Assembly: GCA_964416065.1 (NCBI GenBank)
Contig: CAYQCL010000050.1
Location: forward strand, 1-14,368
Origin: Limiplasma sp964416065
GTDB taxonomy: Bacteria; Bacillota; Clostridia; Christensenellales; Aristaeellaceae
Direction: 5' to 3'
Length of the DNA: 14,368 nt
In this document: positions 7,681-14,368 of the stretch, piece by piece
Numbering within the stretch: the stretch's first letter is position 1
Layout: every line of letters starts with the position of its first letter
Made by a program: the position numbers and the translations under genes
The notes under the pieces: generated by a model
The model's database searches: none
What the model was told of the DNA's origin: nothing
What the model saw: the letters and a program-made list of their open reading frames with translations, nothing else

Positions 7681-8050
7681 AACACTCGTTCGCACCCCCG
7701 GTTCGATCGGCGCGTAAGACGCTCCCGCGCCATGCGCTTGTCAAACCTCACACCTGCGGGTCGTTTTGGGCTTCGCCCAAGGCTCCACTGGGGCCACACT
7801 TCCCTCCGGCGTATCCTTCGGGTCGCTTTGTCCCTTCGGGACAAGGCCGCACAGCGGCCCCGCTTTCCTCCGTCAACCCCTGCCAGGGTCTGGGACAGAG
7901 TCCCAGAAACCTTACGCCGCAGCGTTTTCAAGTGAGAGACACGCCGACCCAGACGGGCCGACGCTGCGGCTCTTTGCGAAAATAGGGGGATATCGACAGT
8001 CTGTCCCCCAGCCCCACAGGGTTCTAGGGCGGGGGCTCTCTCAGCAAAAG
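7681..8050. repeat. composite GC-rich intergenic block of stem-loops
   Basis: No gene is supported here. Instead a chain of short perfect stem-loops is seen: TTGGGC/GCCCAA (7766-7780), TTGTCCC/GGGACAA (7828-7844), GGCCGC/GCGGCC (7845-7859), TCTGGGAC/GTCCCAGA (7889-7907), a long-range pair GCCGCAGCG/CGCTGCGGC (7916-7924 and 7962-7970), GACAG/CTGTC (7995-8005) nested in GGGGG/CCCCC (7985-8009), and CCCC/GGGG-rich arms up to about 8036. I recall similar 'TCTGGGACNNNGTCCCAGA' blocks dispersed between genes in gut Clostridia, where they give rise to spurious short proteins. The block is immediately downstream of the hydrogenase operon and may act in transcription termination or 3'-end protection, though no U-tract is present. 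Confidence 0.6.
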
Positions 8051-8056
8051 AAACGA

Positions 8057-9496
8057 TTATTGATCCACGTTATAGGCGCATTGAGCAAGCGCATCGGAGA
8101 TGGTCTTTTCATAGGCCTCGTGGCCGTACTTGTCAACCTCGCCTTTATCCTTAGGACCATGCGTCAGGCAGCCCGCGCCGCCGATGCAGCCGCCGACACA
8201 GGCCATGCCCTCGATAAAGTTCTCCTTAAGAAGGTTTTTCTGCTTCTTGAGCAGCGCCACACGGCATGCCTCGATGCCGTCGCAGATGACGGGATTGGCG
8301 ATAAATTCGGCGTTTTTTTGCTCCCTCAAGGCCTGTGCGACCGCGTCGCTCAAGCCGCCGCTTCGGGCGAAGATGCGTCCAAAGTAGCTGGCGTTATCCA
8401 AAACCCCTTCCTCAAGGGAAGGAAGATCGAGCTCACGGCTGTCGATCCAGGCCTGAAGTTCTTCGAAGGTCAGCGCGCAGTCCACATACGGCTTGACCTC
8501 TTCGCGCTGAACCTCATGCTTCTTGGCGGTGCAGGGCCCGATGAAGATGATCTTGGCCTCGGGATCGGTGGACTTGATGAAGCGGGCAACCTCGGCCATG
8601 GGGGAGAGGTTGTGGCTGATAAAGGGCTTGAGCGTGGGGAAGGTCTTTTCAATGTAGGTAACGAAGGCGGGGCAGCAGCTGGAGGTCAAGAAGTCCTTTT
8701 CCGCCAGTTCCTTGGCCTCGCGGTAGGAGACCATATCCGCGCCCAGCGCCGCCTCGACGACGCTGAAAAAGCCCAGCTCTTTCAGACCCGTGATGACCTG
8801 GCCCAGCTTCGCGTACACGAACTGGCTGGAGATGGAGGGCGCGACCACCGCGTATACCTTGTACTTCTTGTTTCCCTCGCTTTCGCGGATCAGACGGATG
8901 GCGTCCAGCAGGAAGCTCTTGTCCTGGATAGCGCCGAATGGGCATTGGTAAACGCACGCGCCGCACGCGATGCACTTGCTGTCGTCAATATGCGCGACAT
9001 GGTTCTCACCCGCCTGAATGGCCTTGACCTTGCAGGCGCGCTCGCAGGGGCGCACATGGTTCTGAATGGCGCTGTACGGGCAGACGGAGGCGCATTTTCC
9101 GCAGTTGATACACTTATCGGGGTCGATATGCGCGCGATGGTTCTCGTCAAAGGAGATCGCGCCGCGCGGACAGTTGCTGGAGCAGCGATGAGCGATGCAG
9201 CCGCGGCAGTCAGGGCCTACGCGATAGCCGCTGACAGGGCACTCGTCGCAGGCGATGCCGATGACCTCGATCACGTTGCTGTTCTCCTTGTCGCCGCCCA
9301 TAGCGATCTTCACGCGCTCCGCCACGATGGCGCGCTCCTTGTAAATGCAGCAACGCAGGGCACTCTTGGGCCCGGGAGAGATCACCTTGGGGATATCGAG
9401 ATAGCAGTCCTGGAGCGTGCCCGCGTAGGCGTGCTTGGCCACCTCGCAGAGTACCTTGTATTTCAGCTTTTGAACATAGGTGTCGAACAGAAGCAT
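8057..9496 (-). CDS. [FeFe] hydrogenase, group B type
   Basis: A cytosolic 479-residue iron-sulfur enzyme expected to interconvert protons and H2 with ferredoxin-type electrons. The N-terminal half carries a cysteine-rich motif (C83, C86, C97, C100, C105, C109) and two ferredoxin-like clusters, CINCGKCASVCP (129-140) and CIACGACVYQCP (175-186), with two further cysteines (C151, C155) between them. The H-cluster domain has L1 TSSCCPAF (271-278), L2 GPCTAKK (320-326) and L3 EGMACVGGCIGGAGC (429-443). C275, C322, C433 and C437 are the expected ligands and C274 the proton-relay cysteine, so it should be active. The 'PAF' and 'GGAGC' variants point to group B rather than the classical group A. GGAGGA precedes the ATG by 9 nt; the phosphatase gene ends 24 nt upstream. 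It is the last gene of the run. No maturation genes (HydE, HydF, HydG) are in the window. Confidence 0.9.
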   Translation of the reverse strand: MLLFDTYVQKLKYKVLCEVAKHAYAGTLQDCYLDIPKVISPGPKSALRCCIYKERAIVAERVKIAMGGDKENSNVIEVIGIACDECPVSGYRVGPDCRGCIAHRCSSNCPRGAISFDENHRAHIDPDKCINCGKCASVCPYSAIQNHVRPCERACKVKAIQAGENHVAHIDDSKCIACGACVYQCPFGAIQDKSFLLDAIRLIRESEGNKKYKVYAVVAPSISSQFVYAKLGQVITGLKELGFFSVVEAALGADMVSYREAKELAEKDFLTSSCCPAFVTYIEKTFPTLKPFISHNLSPMAEVARFIKSTDPEAKIIFIGPCTAKKHEVQREEVKPYVDCALTFEELQAWIDSRELDLPSLEEGVLDNASYFGRIFARSGGLSDAVAQALREQKNAEFIANPVICDGIEACRVALLKKQKNLLKENFIEGMACVGGCIGGAGCLTHGPKDKGEVDKYGHEAYEKTISDALAQCAYNVDQ

Positions 9497-9520
9497 GGGG
9501 TTCGTTCCTCCATCCTGTGT

Positions 9521-10693
9521 TTAGAAGTAAGAAAGGCGAATGTGCTTGCCCATCCGTTTCAGGCAGTCGGCCAGATTGGTGATGAGCTGCTGCTTGATGC
9601 CAAAGGCGATGGGCAGGTTAGGGTTTTGGTGCGCCGGATTGATCGCGCGGCCAACGAAGAAGTTGATGTCCGTCGCGTTTTCAAACAGCTCCTTGGCGAT
9701 GAGGCTTGCGCCGTCCTTCTGCACCGCCCAGTTGGGAGCCAGCTTCGCCTGATCCAGAAAGTCCTCGGCATAGGTGAGCACCTTGGACAGCGTAATCACG
9801 CCCTCGGTGGTCAGGTCGACGCCCTTGATCTCGCTGATCGGCGGCACCTCGGGATCGTGATAGTCCAGCGAAGCGATGATGGGCTGGTGAAGATAGCGGG
9901 AGACCACGTTGCTGGTCGTGCCGCCGCAGACGATCTTCGTGCCTTCCTTGGCGAAGAAGAGATTCATCATGCGCACGTCGTCCTCCTTATGCTCCGGAGG
10001 GCCGACCACGAGATTGACGGGGTGGCGGTTCCTGACGCGCGCCACGGCGATGGTGGTATCGTCGCCCGGCGCGCCGCCGTAGAGGCGGTTGCACTCGTCG
10101 ATGATGAGGCCCGCCGTGGACTTGGCGCTGTTCTGTGGCAGATAGTTGGCGATGGCGTAATCCGCGATGGAATCGCGCGTCCAGCCGAAGTTCATCTCCC
10201 TGCCGATGCCCGCGTATTCCGCGCCGTCGCTCATCGCGATGAACACGTCGTCCACCTCGATGGGAAACGTGCTTTCCCAGATGGTCTTGCCGGAGATGAC
10301 GCGCGTGAGCTTGGGGTAGTCGAAAAGCTCTCCCTTGCGCAGCACGATGGTCGCGGGATTGTCAAACTGGATGATGTGCGCGATCTTGTTATCCAGAATT
10401 CGAATGATGGTGAAGGTGGAATACGCCACCTTCCTGACGCTGCACACGGGAAGCGTGCTGGCGATGGTCGAGACGCATTCCTCCAGCGGAATGCCGCCCG
10501 AAATCATCGTGCAGAGAATCTTGGAGGTCAGGGTTGAAAGAATGTTGGCCTTGACGCCGCTGCCCAGGCCGTCGGCCAGTACCAGCGTAAGATCGTCGTC
10601 CCCGCCTCCGGCGATTTCCACCTTGTCGCCGCAAAGGGTTTCTCCCACATGGTTGAGGCTGATATAGCCGGTTTCAATCCAAAGGTCATTCAT
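9521..10693 (-). CDS. SpoIIE-type PP2C-like protein phosphatase of HydS operons
   Basis: About 390 residues. The N-terminal two thirds match a SpoIIE/PPM-type serine/threonine phosphatase: metal-binding Asp41 in LADGLGSG (39-46), Asp156 in AMSDGAE (153-159) and GDDTTIAV (210-217) with D211/D212. The metal sites appear complete. Residues about 224-390 form a separate domain with GPPEHKEDD (231-239) and CGGTTSN (256-262); I cannot assign it to a family. SpoIIE phosphatases next to group C [FeFe] hydrogenases are known from genome surveys and are thought to transmit the sensor's signal. The start is ATG 10693, because AAAGGA is 11 nt upstream of it but directly abuts the alternative ATG at 10705. 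With this start it overlaps the HydS stop by 8 nt, implying coupled translation. Its target protein is unknown. Confidence 0.82.
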   Translation of the reverse strand: MNDLWIETGYISLNHVGETLCGDKVEIAGGGDDDLTLVLADGLGSGVKANILSTLTSKILCTMISGGIPLEECVSTIASTLPVCSVRKVAYSTFTIIRILDNKIAHIIQFDNPATIVLRKGELFDYPKLTRVISGKTIWESTFPIEVDDVFIAMSDGAEYAGIGREMNFGWTRDSIADYAIANYLPQNSAKSTAGLIIDECNRLYGGAPGDDTTIAVARVRNRHPVNLVVGPPEHKEDDVRMMNLFFAKEGTKIVCGGTTSNVVSRYLHQPIIASLDYHDPEVPPISEIKGVDLTTEGVITLSKVLTYAEDFLDQAKLAPNWAVQKDGASLIAKELFENATDINFFVGRAINPAHQNPNLPIAFGIKQQLITNLADCLKRMGKHIRLSYF

Positions 10694-12353
10694 GACCCAT
10701 CGCATCCTTTAGCTTGGTCAGAGCGATCTTCGTCTCCGCCGTGGTTTCGCCGAGCAGAGAAGCGATCTCCTGCACGACGCGCATCTGCTTGTCAATCACC
10801 TTGTCGGTGATCTCGACCGTCTGCTTGCGCAGCTCCTCGTCCTGCCCGCGCAGGGTTTCCTGCTCCGTTACATCGCGCATGATGGAGATCACGATGTGAT
10901 ATTGTCGGTCATAGAGAATGGTCTCTTCAACATAGAGCTGATACTCGGCAAGGAAGTGCTTGCGCGAGGTGGTGTGCAGCGCCGAGGTGATGATGTTCTG
11001 ATAATCGGCGGGATTGAGAATCCGCACCACATGCTCGTGCAGAATGTCGGAGGCGTCCTTGAGCTTGAACATACGCACGGCGGCGCGGTTGATCTGCTGC
11101 ACGATCAAATCCTCATCCATAACGATGATGGCATTGGGCGTATTGCTAATGATACTGTCGGAGAAGCTTTCAGCCTTTTCCTTGAGAAAGGGCAGACACA
11201 TCTCCATCTTGGCCTTCCCCTCCAGAATGGCGATAGCCTTTTCACGGCAGGTAGGATAGCCGCAGCTGCCGCAGTTGAGCTCCTTTTCAGGGGAGGTCTT
11301 GCCCATTTTGTAAAGCATGTCGTTGATCGCGTCGTTGCCGAACTTCACCCTTTTTCCGCCGAGAAAGGGATAGTTGTAGGAAATGCTGTCGGGAGACTGC
11401 GCGTCGAAACGCTCTGAACCGGCATAGCTGTCCACGCGCAGCGCGCCCTTCAGGCGGCGCTCGGTATGCTCGCGGATGCAGGGGCCGTTGACGCAGCTTC
11501 CCTCGCAGGCGCTCATTTCGATGAACACGTTGCCAAAGGAATTGTCCTCAAGCTCGTCAAAGACCGCGCGGCAGTTGTCCACGCCGTCGATGGCGATGCG
11601 GCGATACCCCTCAACCTTTTCGGTGGACTTGAGCACGCCGCCCGTCGCGGGATAGAGGCGTGAAAGCTTTCCGTTTGTGGGCGCAACGTGGTCGATCGGC
11701 AGTTCGATATGCTCGGCGGCGAACCACTCGCGAAGCTCGTCATAGGTCAGCGCCACATCGGTGTAGGGGCTTTCGTCCGCCTCGGCCTTCTTGGCGATGC
11801 AGGGGCCGATAAAGACGGTGAAAGCGGCGGGATCCTGCTCCTTGATGGCTTTGCAGTGCGCCTGCATGGGGGTGAGCACCTTAGCCAGATGGGGGAGCAT
11901 GGTGGGATAGTATTTCTGGATCAGCATGTTGATCGACGGGCAGCAGCTTGAGATCAGGACGCGCTGCTTGCCCTCATGCATGATGCGCGCGTACTCATCG
12001 CTGACCATCTGTGCGCCGACGGCCGTTTCCTCTACCTCCGAGAATCCGAGCGCCTTGAGCGCCTTTTCGATCACCTCAAGGGATTGGATGCGGAAGTCGG
12101 CGATGAAGGACGGCGCGAGGCTGCACACGACACGCTTGCCGCTGGCGATGGCCGCCTTGACGCGCACGATGTCGCTGCGAACCTGCTTGGCCTTTTGCGG
12201 ACAGGTCACAAAGCAGTTGCCGCAGAGAATGCATTCGTCATGAATGATCTCGGCGGTGTTGTTGGCGTAGGTAATGGCCTTGACGGAACAGGTTCGGATG
12301 CACTTGTAGCAGTCCGCGCAGTTGTTCTTGTTCAGGTTGAGTACTTCAAGCAT
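10686..12353 (-). CDS. hydS: sensory [FeFe] hydrogenase, group C (HydS-like), with FeS and PAS domains
   Basis: A 555-residue modular protein. In order: two [4Fe-4S] ferredoxin motifs (C12, C15, C18, C22 and C41, C44, C47, C51), an H-cluster domain with L1 SSCCPS (135-140), L2 GPCIAKK (183-189) and L3 EMSACEGSCVNGPC (279-292), a further [4Fe-4S] motif CGSCGYPTC (361-369) probably completed by C386, a PAS domain (about 396-500) and a short coiled coil (about 500-530). The L3 form 'SACxGSC' and the C-terminal FeS/PAS arrangement define group C hydrogenases, regarded as H2 or redox sensors rather than bulk catalysts. Expected H-cluster ligands are C138, C185, C283 and C287. There is no kinase or DNA-binding domain, so output probably passes to the SpoIIE phosphatase whose start overlaps this stop. 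An AGGAGG site precedes the ATG. No membrane segment is present. Confidence 0.88.
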   Translation of the reverse strand: MLEVLNLNKNNCADCYKCIRTCSVKAITYANNTAEIIHDECILCGNCFVTCPQKAKQVRSDIVRVKAAIASGKRVVCSLAPSFIADFRIQSLEVIEKALKALGFSEVEETAVGAQMVSDEYARIMHEGKQRVLISSCCPSINMLIQKYYPTMLPHLAKVLTPMQAHCKAIKEQDPAAFTVFIGPCIAKKAEADESPYTDVALTYDELREWFAAEHIELPIDHVAPTNGKLSRLYPATGGVLKSTEKVEGYRRIAIDGVDNCRAVFDELEDNSFGNVFIEMSACEGSCVNGPCIREHTERRLKGALRVDSYAGSERFDAQSPDSISYNYPFLGGKRVKFGNDAINDMLYKMGKTSPEKELNCGSCGYPTCREKAIAILEGKAKMEMCLPFLKEKAESFSDSIISNTPNAIIVMDEDLIVQQINRAAVRMFKLKDASDILHEHVVRILNPADYQNIITSALHTTSRKHFLAEYQLYVEETILYDRQYHIVISIMRDVTEQETLRGQDEELRKQTVEITDKVIDKQMRVVQEIASLLGETTAETKIALTKLKDAMGHE

Positions 12354-12396
12354 GGGGGGAGCCCTCCTAAATGCTAAGGGTTATGAACAGGGCAAT

Positions 12397-12425
12397 GGGG
12401 CTGACGGAAAAATCGCATCAGCCCC
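12397..12425 (-). other. stem-loop between the ferredoxin and hydS genes
   Basis: GGGGCTGA (12397-12404) and TCAGCCCC (12418-12425) form a perfect 8-bp stem with a 13-nt loop in the 88-nt gap. The - strand sequence after it (ATTGCCCTG) has no U-tract, so it is unlikely to be a full terminator. It may set relative expression of the upstream ferredoxin and the sensor. Confidence 0.5.
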
Positions 12426-12441
12426 TGTTGACCTTTGGAAA

Positions 12442-12681
12442 TTAAAGACGAGGAAGCACTTCTTTTTCAAAGAACGACGCCGTATCCTCAGGCTTCAACG
12501 AGAAATTCTCGTCGTCGATCGTCACGCACACGCCGTTCTGGCAGTTGCCCATGCAGAATTTTCCAGCCAGCTCGATCCTATCCTTCAGATCGTTTTCCGC
12601 GACGAGACGCTGCATCTCCTCGACGATCTGACGGGAACCCTTGAGGTGGCAGCTGGAACCGATACAGATGGTAATCTTCAT
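12442..12681 (-). CDS. NuoE-like [2Fe-2S] ferredoxin (thioredoxin-like fold)
   Basis: A small 79-residue protein with the C-x4-C...C-x3-C pattern of thioredoxin-like [2Fe-2S] ferredoxins: C6 and C11 in CIGSSCHLKGS, C43 and C47 in FCMGNCQNGVC, with an extra C52. It corresponds to the C-terminal domain of NuoE/HndA subunits, here standing alone. Such short ferredoxins are common beside group C and bifurcating [FeFe] hydrogenases. It probably exchanges electrons with HydS, but a structural or redox-sensing role is equally compatible. AAAGGAGC precedes the ATG by 7 nt. The gene lies 62 nt after the APH-fold gene and 88 nt before hydS, all in one direction. Confidence 0.85.
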   Translation of the reverse strand: MKITICIGSSCHLKGSRQIVEEMQRLVAENDLKDRIELAGKFCMGNCQNGVCVTIDDENFSLKPEDTASFFEKEVLPRL

Positions 12682-12718
12682 GCAAATTGCTCCTTTGATT
12701 GGATTTTCTATTCCACAA

Positions 12719-12732
12719 GCCGCTCAGGCGGC
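12719..12732 (-). other. short hairpin between the APH-fold and ferredoxin genes
   Basis: GCCGC and GCGGC form a perfect 5-bp stem around TCAG. On the - strand it is followed by TTGTGG, not a proper U-tract, so at best it is a weak attenuator between the upstream pair (adhE, APH-fold gene) and the hydrogenase genes. Confidence 0.35.
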
Positions 12733-12743
12733 AAAGCGTCGGA

Positions 12744-13493
12744 TTATTCGTAATCAACGACGTTGACCCAGTGCAGGAGGAACTCCCGCTCCTCGGCACG
12801 GCCCTTCACGCTCTGACTGGCAGCGACGATGGGGATCCACTTCTGCACATACTGCTTGGCCGTATCACTCTTCTTGCAGAAGAGATCGAGGTAACGCTCC
12901 GCACCGTCGATGTCACCCGCGAGCCAGAAGAGAAGATAGGTACGGGCGGCGTCCGCGCTGGCATTGCCCTGCGTGGCGTGCGACCAGTCGAGAATATAGG
13001 CGACGCCGTCGTCGCGGAGAATGACGTTCTTGGGATCAAAGTCGCCATGGCAGAGCTTGTTATGGGTCGGCATGCCCTGAAGACGGGTGTGCAGCTCATA
13101 ACGGGTGGTGGCGTCCAGTCCGCTCTGGCTGATTTTGCGGTTCATTTTATCCTTGAGCTTGTTGAGCAGCGGGCAGCTCTGCGCATGCACCTTCAGCTGC
13201 AAATCAACGAAAAGCTCCATATACTCCTCGCGCTTGTCGGGATTTTCCTCCATCAGACGGGCCAAAGTCTTGCCCGGGATGAATTCGCTGATGATGGCCC
13301 ATTTGCCATCCAGCATGCCCACCTCCTGCAGCTTGGGAACGTTGAGCTCCGTCTCCTCAACGCGCGCCTGGTTCAGCGCTTCGTTGAGGATGTCCGCCTT
13401 GCTGTAGTCGCTGTCAAAAACCTTGATAGCGAGATCTCCGTCGCGGTAAACGGTCTTGTTGGTTCGTACCGCAATTACCTTTTCCAGCTTCAT
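12744..13493 (-). CDS. APH/choline-kinase-fold phosphotransferase
   Basis: A 249-residue soluble kinase-fold protein. Visible catalytic elements are the ATP-binding lysine in LAIKVF (K24), a likely salt-bridge Glu in LNEAL (E38), the hinge-like IISEFIPGKTL (67-77), the catalytic loop CHGDFDPKNV (148-157; Asp151, Asn156) and the metal-binding Asp169 in LDWSHA. All are intact, so it should phosphorylate something. It resembles the aminoglycoside phosphotransferase family proteins of anaerobes (TIGR02172-like), most of which have no proven link to drug resistance. The start is ATG 13493, not the in-frame TTG six bases earlier, because GGAGG is 9 nt from the ATG. It begins 18 nt after the adhE stop and precedes the ferredoxin/hydS genes, so a metabolic or signalling substrate is more likely than an antibiotic. 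Confidence 0.8.
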   Translation of the reverse strand: MKLEKVIAVRTNKTVYRDGDLAIKVFDSDYSKADILNEALNQARVEETELNVPKLQEVGMLDGKWAIISEFIPGKTLARLMEENPDKREEYMELFVDLQLKVHAQSCPLLNKLKDKMNRKISQSGLDATTRYELHTRLQGMPTHNKLCHGDFDPKNVILRDDGVAYILDWSHATQGNASADAARTYLLFWLAGDIDGAERYLDLFCKKSDTAKQYVQKWIPIVAASQSVKGRAEEREFLLHWVNVVDYE

Positions 13494-13511
13494 CGTCAAA
13501 TTCCTCCAGCC

Positions 13512-14368
13512 TTACTTGCTCTCAGTGCCGTAGTATGCATTGAGGTACATCTGCTTGATTTCCTTCATCAGCGGGTAACGGGGATTCGCGCCGGTGCACT
13601 GGTCATCAAAGGCCTGCTCCACCATCTCATCCAAACGATCCAGGAAGTCCTTTTCATCCACACCATAGTCGCGAATGGTGGGCTTGATGCCAATTTTGAC
13701 CTTCAATTCGTCAATGGCCTTGATGAGGTTTTCGACTTTCTCCTCGTCGGTCTTGCCACCCAGCCCAAGGGCCTGCGCGGCCATCGCGTAGCGGGCCATG
13801 GTATGGGGATGATCGTACTGCGGGAAGGTGCCCATCTTGGCGGGAACCTCGGCGGCGTTGAAGCGGATGACCTCATCAATCATCAGGGCGTTGGCAACGC
13901 CGTGCGGGAGGTGATGGAAGGCGCCCAGCTTGTGCGCCATGGAGTGGCACACGCCCAGGAACGCGTTGGCGAACGCCATACCGGCCATGGTGGCGGCGTT
14001 GGCCATCTTCTCACGGGCCTCGGCGTCGTTGGGGCCGTCGTTGTAGGCACGGGGGAGATAGTCAAAGATCATCTTCAGGCTCTGGATGGCCAGACCGTCG
14101 GTATAATCGGTCGCCATCATGCTGGCGATGGCCTCCAGGTCATGCGTCACGGCGTCGATGCCGCTCGCGCTGGTCAGGCCCTTGGGCGCGTTCATCATCA
14201 TGTCCGCGTCCACGATCGCCATCTTGGGCAGAAGCTCGTAGTCGGCCAGCGGATACTTGACGCCGGTGCGCTCGTCGGTGATGACGGCGAAGGGCGTGAC
14301 CTCGCTGCCCGTACCGGCACTGGTGGGAACGGCAATGAAGTATGCCTTTTCACCCATCTTGGGGAAGG
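13512..14368 (-). CDS. adhE: AdhE-type iron-dependent alcohol dehydrogenase, C-terminal part (cut by window edge)
   Basis: The frame is open to the window edge, so only the last 285 or so residues are seen. It reduces acetaldehyde to ethanol with NADH; full AdhE also carries an N-terminal acetyl-CoA-reducing domain, which would lie beyond 14368. Counting from the Met at 14357, visible features are TSAGTGSEVTPFAV (12-25, cofactor/loop region), the metal ligands Asp68 and His72 in GIDAVTHDLE, His142 in SMAHKLG and His152 in LPHG. The ending 'CTGANPRYPLMKEIKQM' plus 'YYG' is typical of the bifunctional AdhE rather than of short single-domain enzymes, which is why adhE is preferred. A stand-alone Fe-alcohol dehydrogenase cannot be fully excluded without the missing part. 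Only 18 nt separate its stop from the next start, with no terminator, so the downstream genes are probably read through from it. Confidence 0.82.
   Translation of the reverse strand, partial: FPKMGEKAYFIAVPTSAGTGSEVTPFAVITDERTGVKYPLADYELLPKMAIVDADMMMNAPKGLTSASGIDAVTHDLEAIASMMATDYTDGLAIQSLKMIFDYLPRAYNDGPNDAEAREKMANAATMAGMAFANAFLGVCHSMAHKLGAFHHLPHGVANALMIDEVIRFNAAEVPAKMGTFPQYDHPHTMARYAMAAQALGLGGKTDEEKVENLIKAIDELKVKIGIKPTIRDYGVDEKDFLDRLDEMVEQAFDDQCTGANPRYPLMKEIKQMYLNAYYGTESK

Noticed and set aside
7690..7716. A GGTTCGATC stretch resembling a tRNA T-loop.
   Set aside because: The base that should close the T-stem does not pair, and no acceptor, D or anticodon stems can be assembled around it.
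7653..7931. A 92-residue frame on the - strand within the intergenic block.
   Set aside because: It translates the hairpin repeats; there is no suitable ribosome binding site and it is arginine-rich. It looks like the spurious proteins such repeats generate.
7766..10537. A 923-residue open frame on the + strand antisense to the hydrogenase and phosphatase genes.
   Set aside because: It runs opposite strongly supported, motif-rich genes and its composition (Ala, Asp, Gly, Arg, His-rich) is the usual mirror of GC-rich codons. It has no recognisable domain, and its first part lies in the intergenic repeat block.
12682..12743. A possible promoter (TTGCCG with TAGAAA) upstream of the ferredoxin gene.
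   Set aside because: Both boxes are weak and the implied transcription start would fall on or after the ribosome binding site.

Overview
The window looks like a chromosomal segment of a strictly anaerobic, fermentative Bacillota (class Clostridia; a gut lineage is plausible). The reasons are two [FeFe]-hydrogenase-type proteins, an AdhE-type alcohol dehydrogenase, DUF6020 and DUF6483 proteins of the kind common in Clostridia, strong GGAGG ribosome binding sites, and sigma-A-type promoters. Genus cannot be fixed from the sequence alone.

Left arm, + strand (about 87-4523): a three-gene operon behind a good sigma-A promoter. It encodes a polytopic membrane protein (DUF6020-like), a helical DUF6483-like protein, and an ABC-F ATPase whose start overlaps the preceding stop (ATGA). 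A strong hairpin at 4530-4564 separates it from the convergent next operon.

Middle, - strand (4577-7456): a glycerate use operon. A GntP-family permease is followed by a MOFRL-type glycerate 2-kinase, so imported glycerate would become 2-phosphoglycerate and enter lower glycolysis. It has an exact-consensus promoter (TTGACA, 17 nt, TATAAT on the - strand) and a palindrome just downstream of the predicted transcription start, which suggests repression.

Intergenic block (about 7457-8056): no credible gene. It holds two degenerate direct repeats around a perfect hairpin, then a dense run of short perfect stem-loops that looks like a composite dispersed repeat.

Right arm, - strand (8057 to the window edge): a tightly packed set read right to left. 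The order is the C-terminal part of AdhE, an APH-fold phosphotransferase, a NuoE-like [2Fe-2S] ferredoxin, a group C (sensory, HydS-like) [FeFe] hydrogenase with a C-terminal FeS/PAS region, an overlapping SpoIIE-type phosphatase, and a group B [FeFe] hydrogenase. The plausible logic is H2 or redox sensing by HydS, signalling through the phosphatase (with the APH-fold protein as a possible kinase counterpart), and adjustment of the two electron sinks encoded beside it, ethanol formation and H2 evolution. The sensory role is inferred from family architecture and gene order. It is the most interesting part of the window.

Several starts were moved from the longest open frame because the Shine-Dalgarno sequence lies inside it or points to a later codon: DUF6020 (GTG 169), GntP (7242), the phosphatase (10693) and the APH-fold protein (13493).
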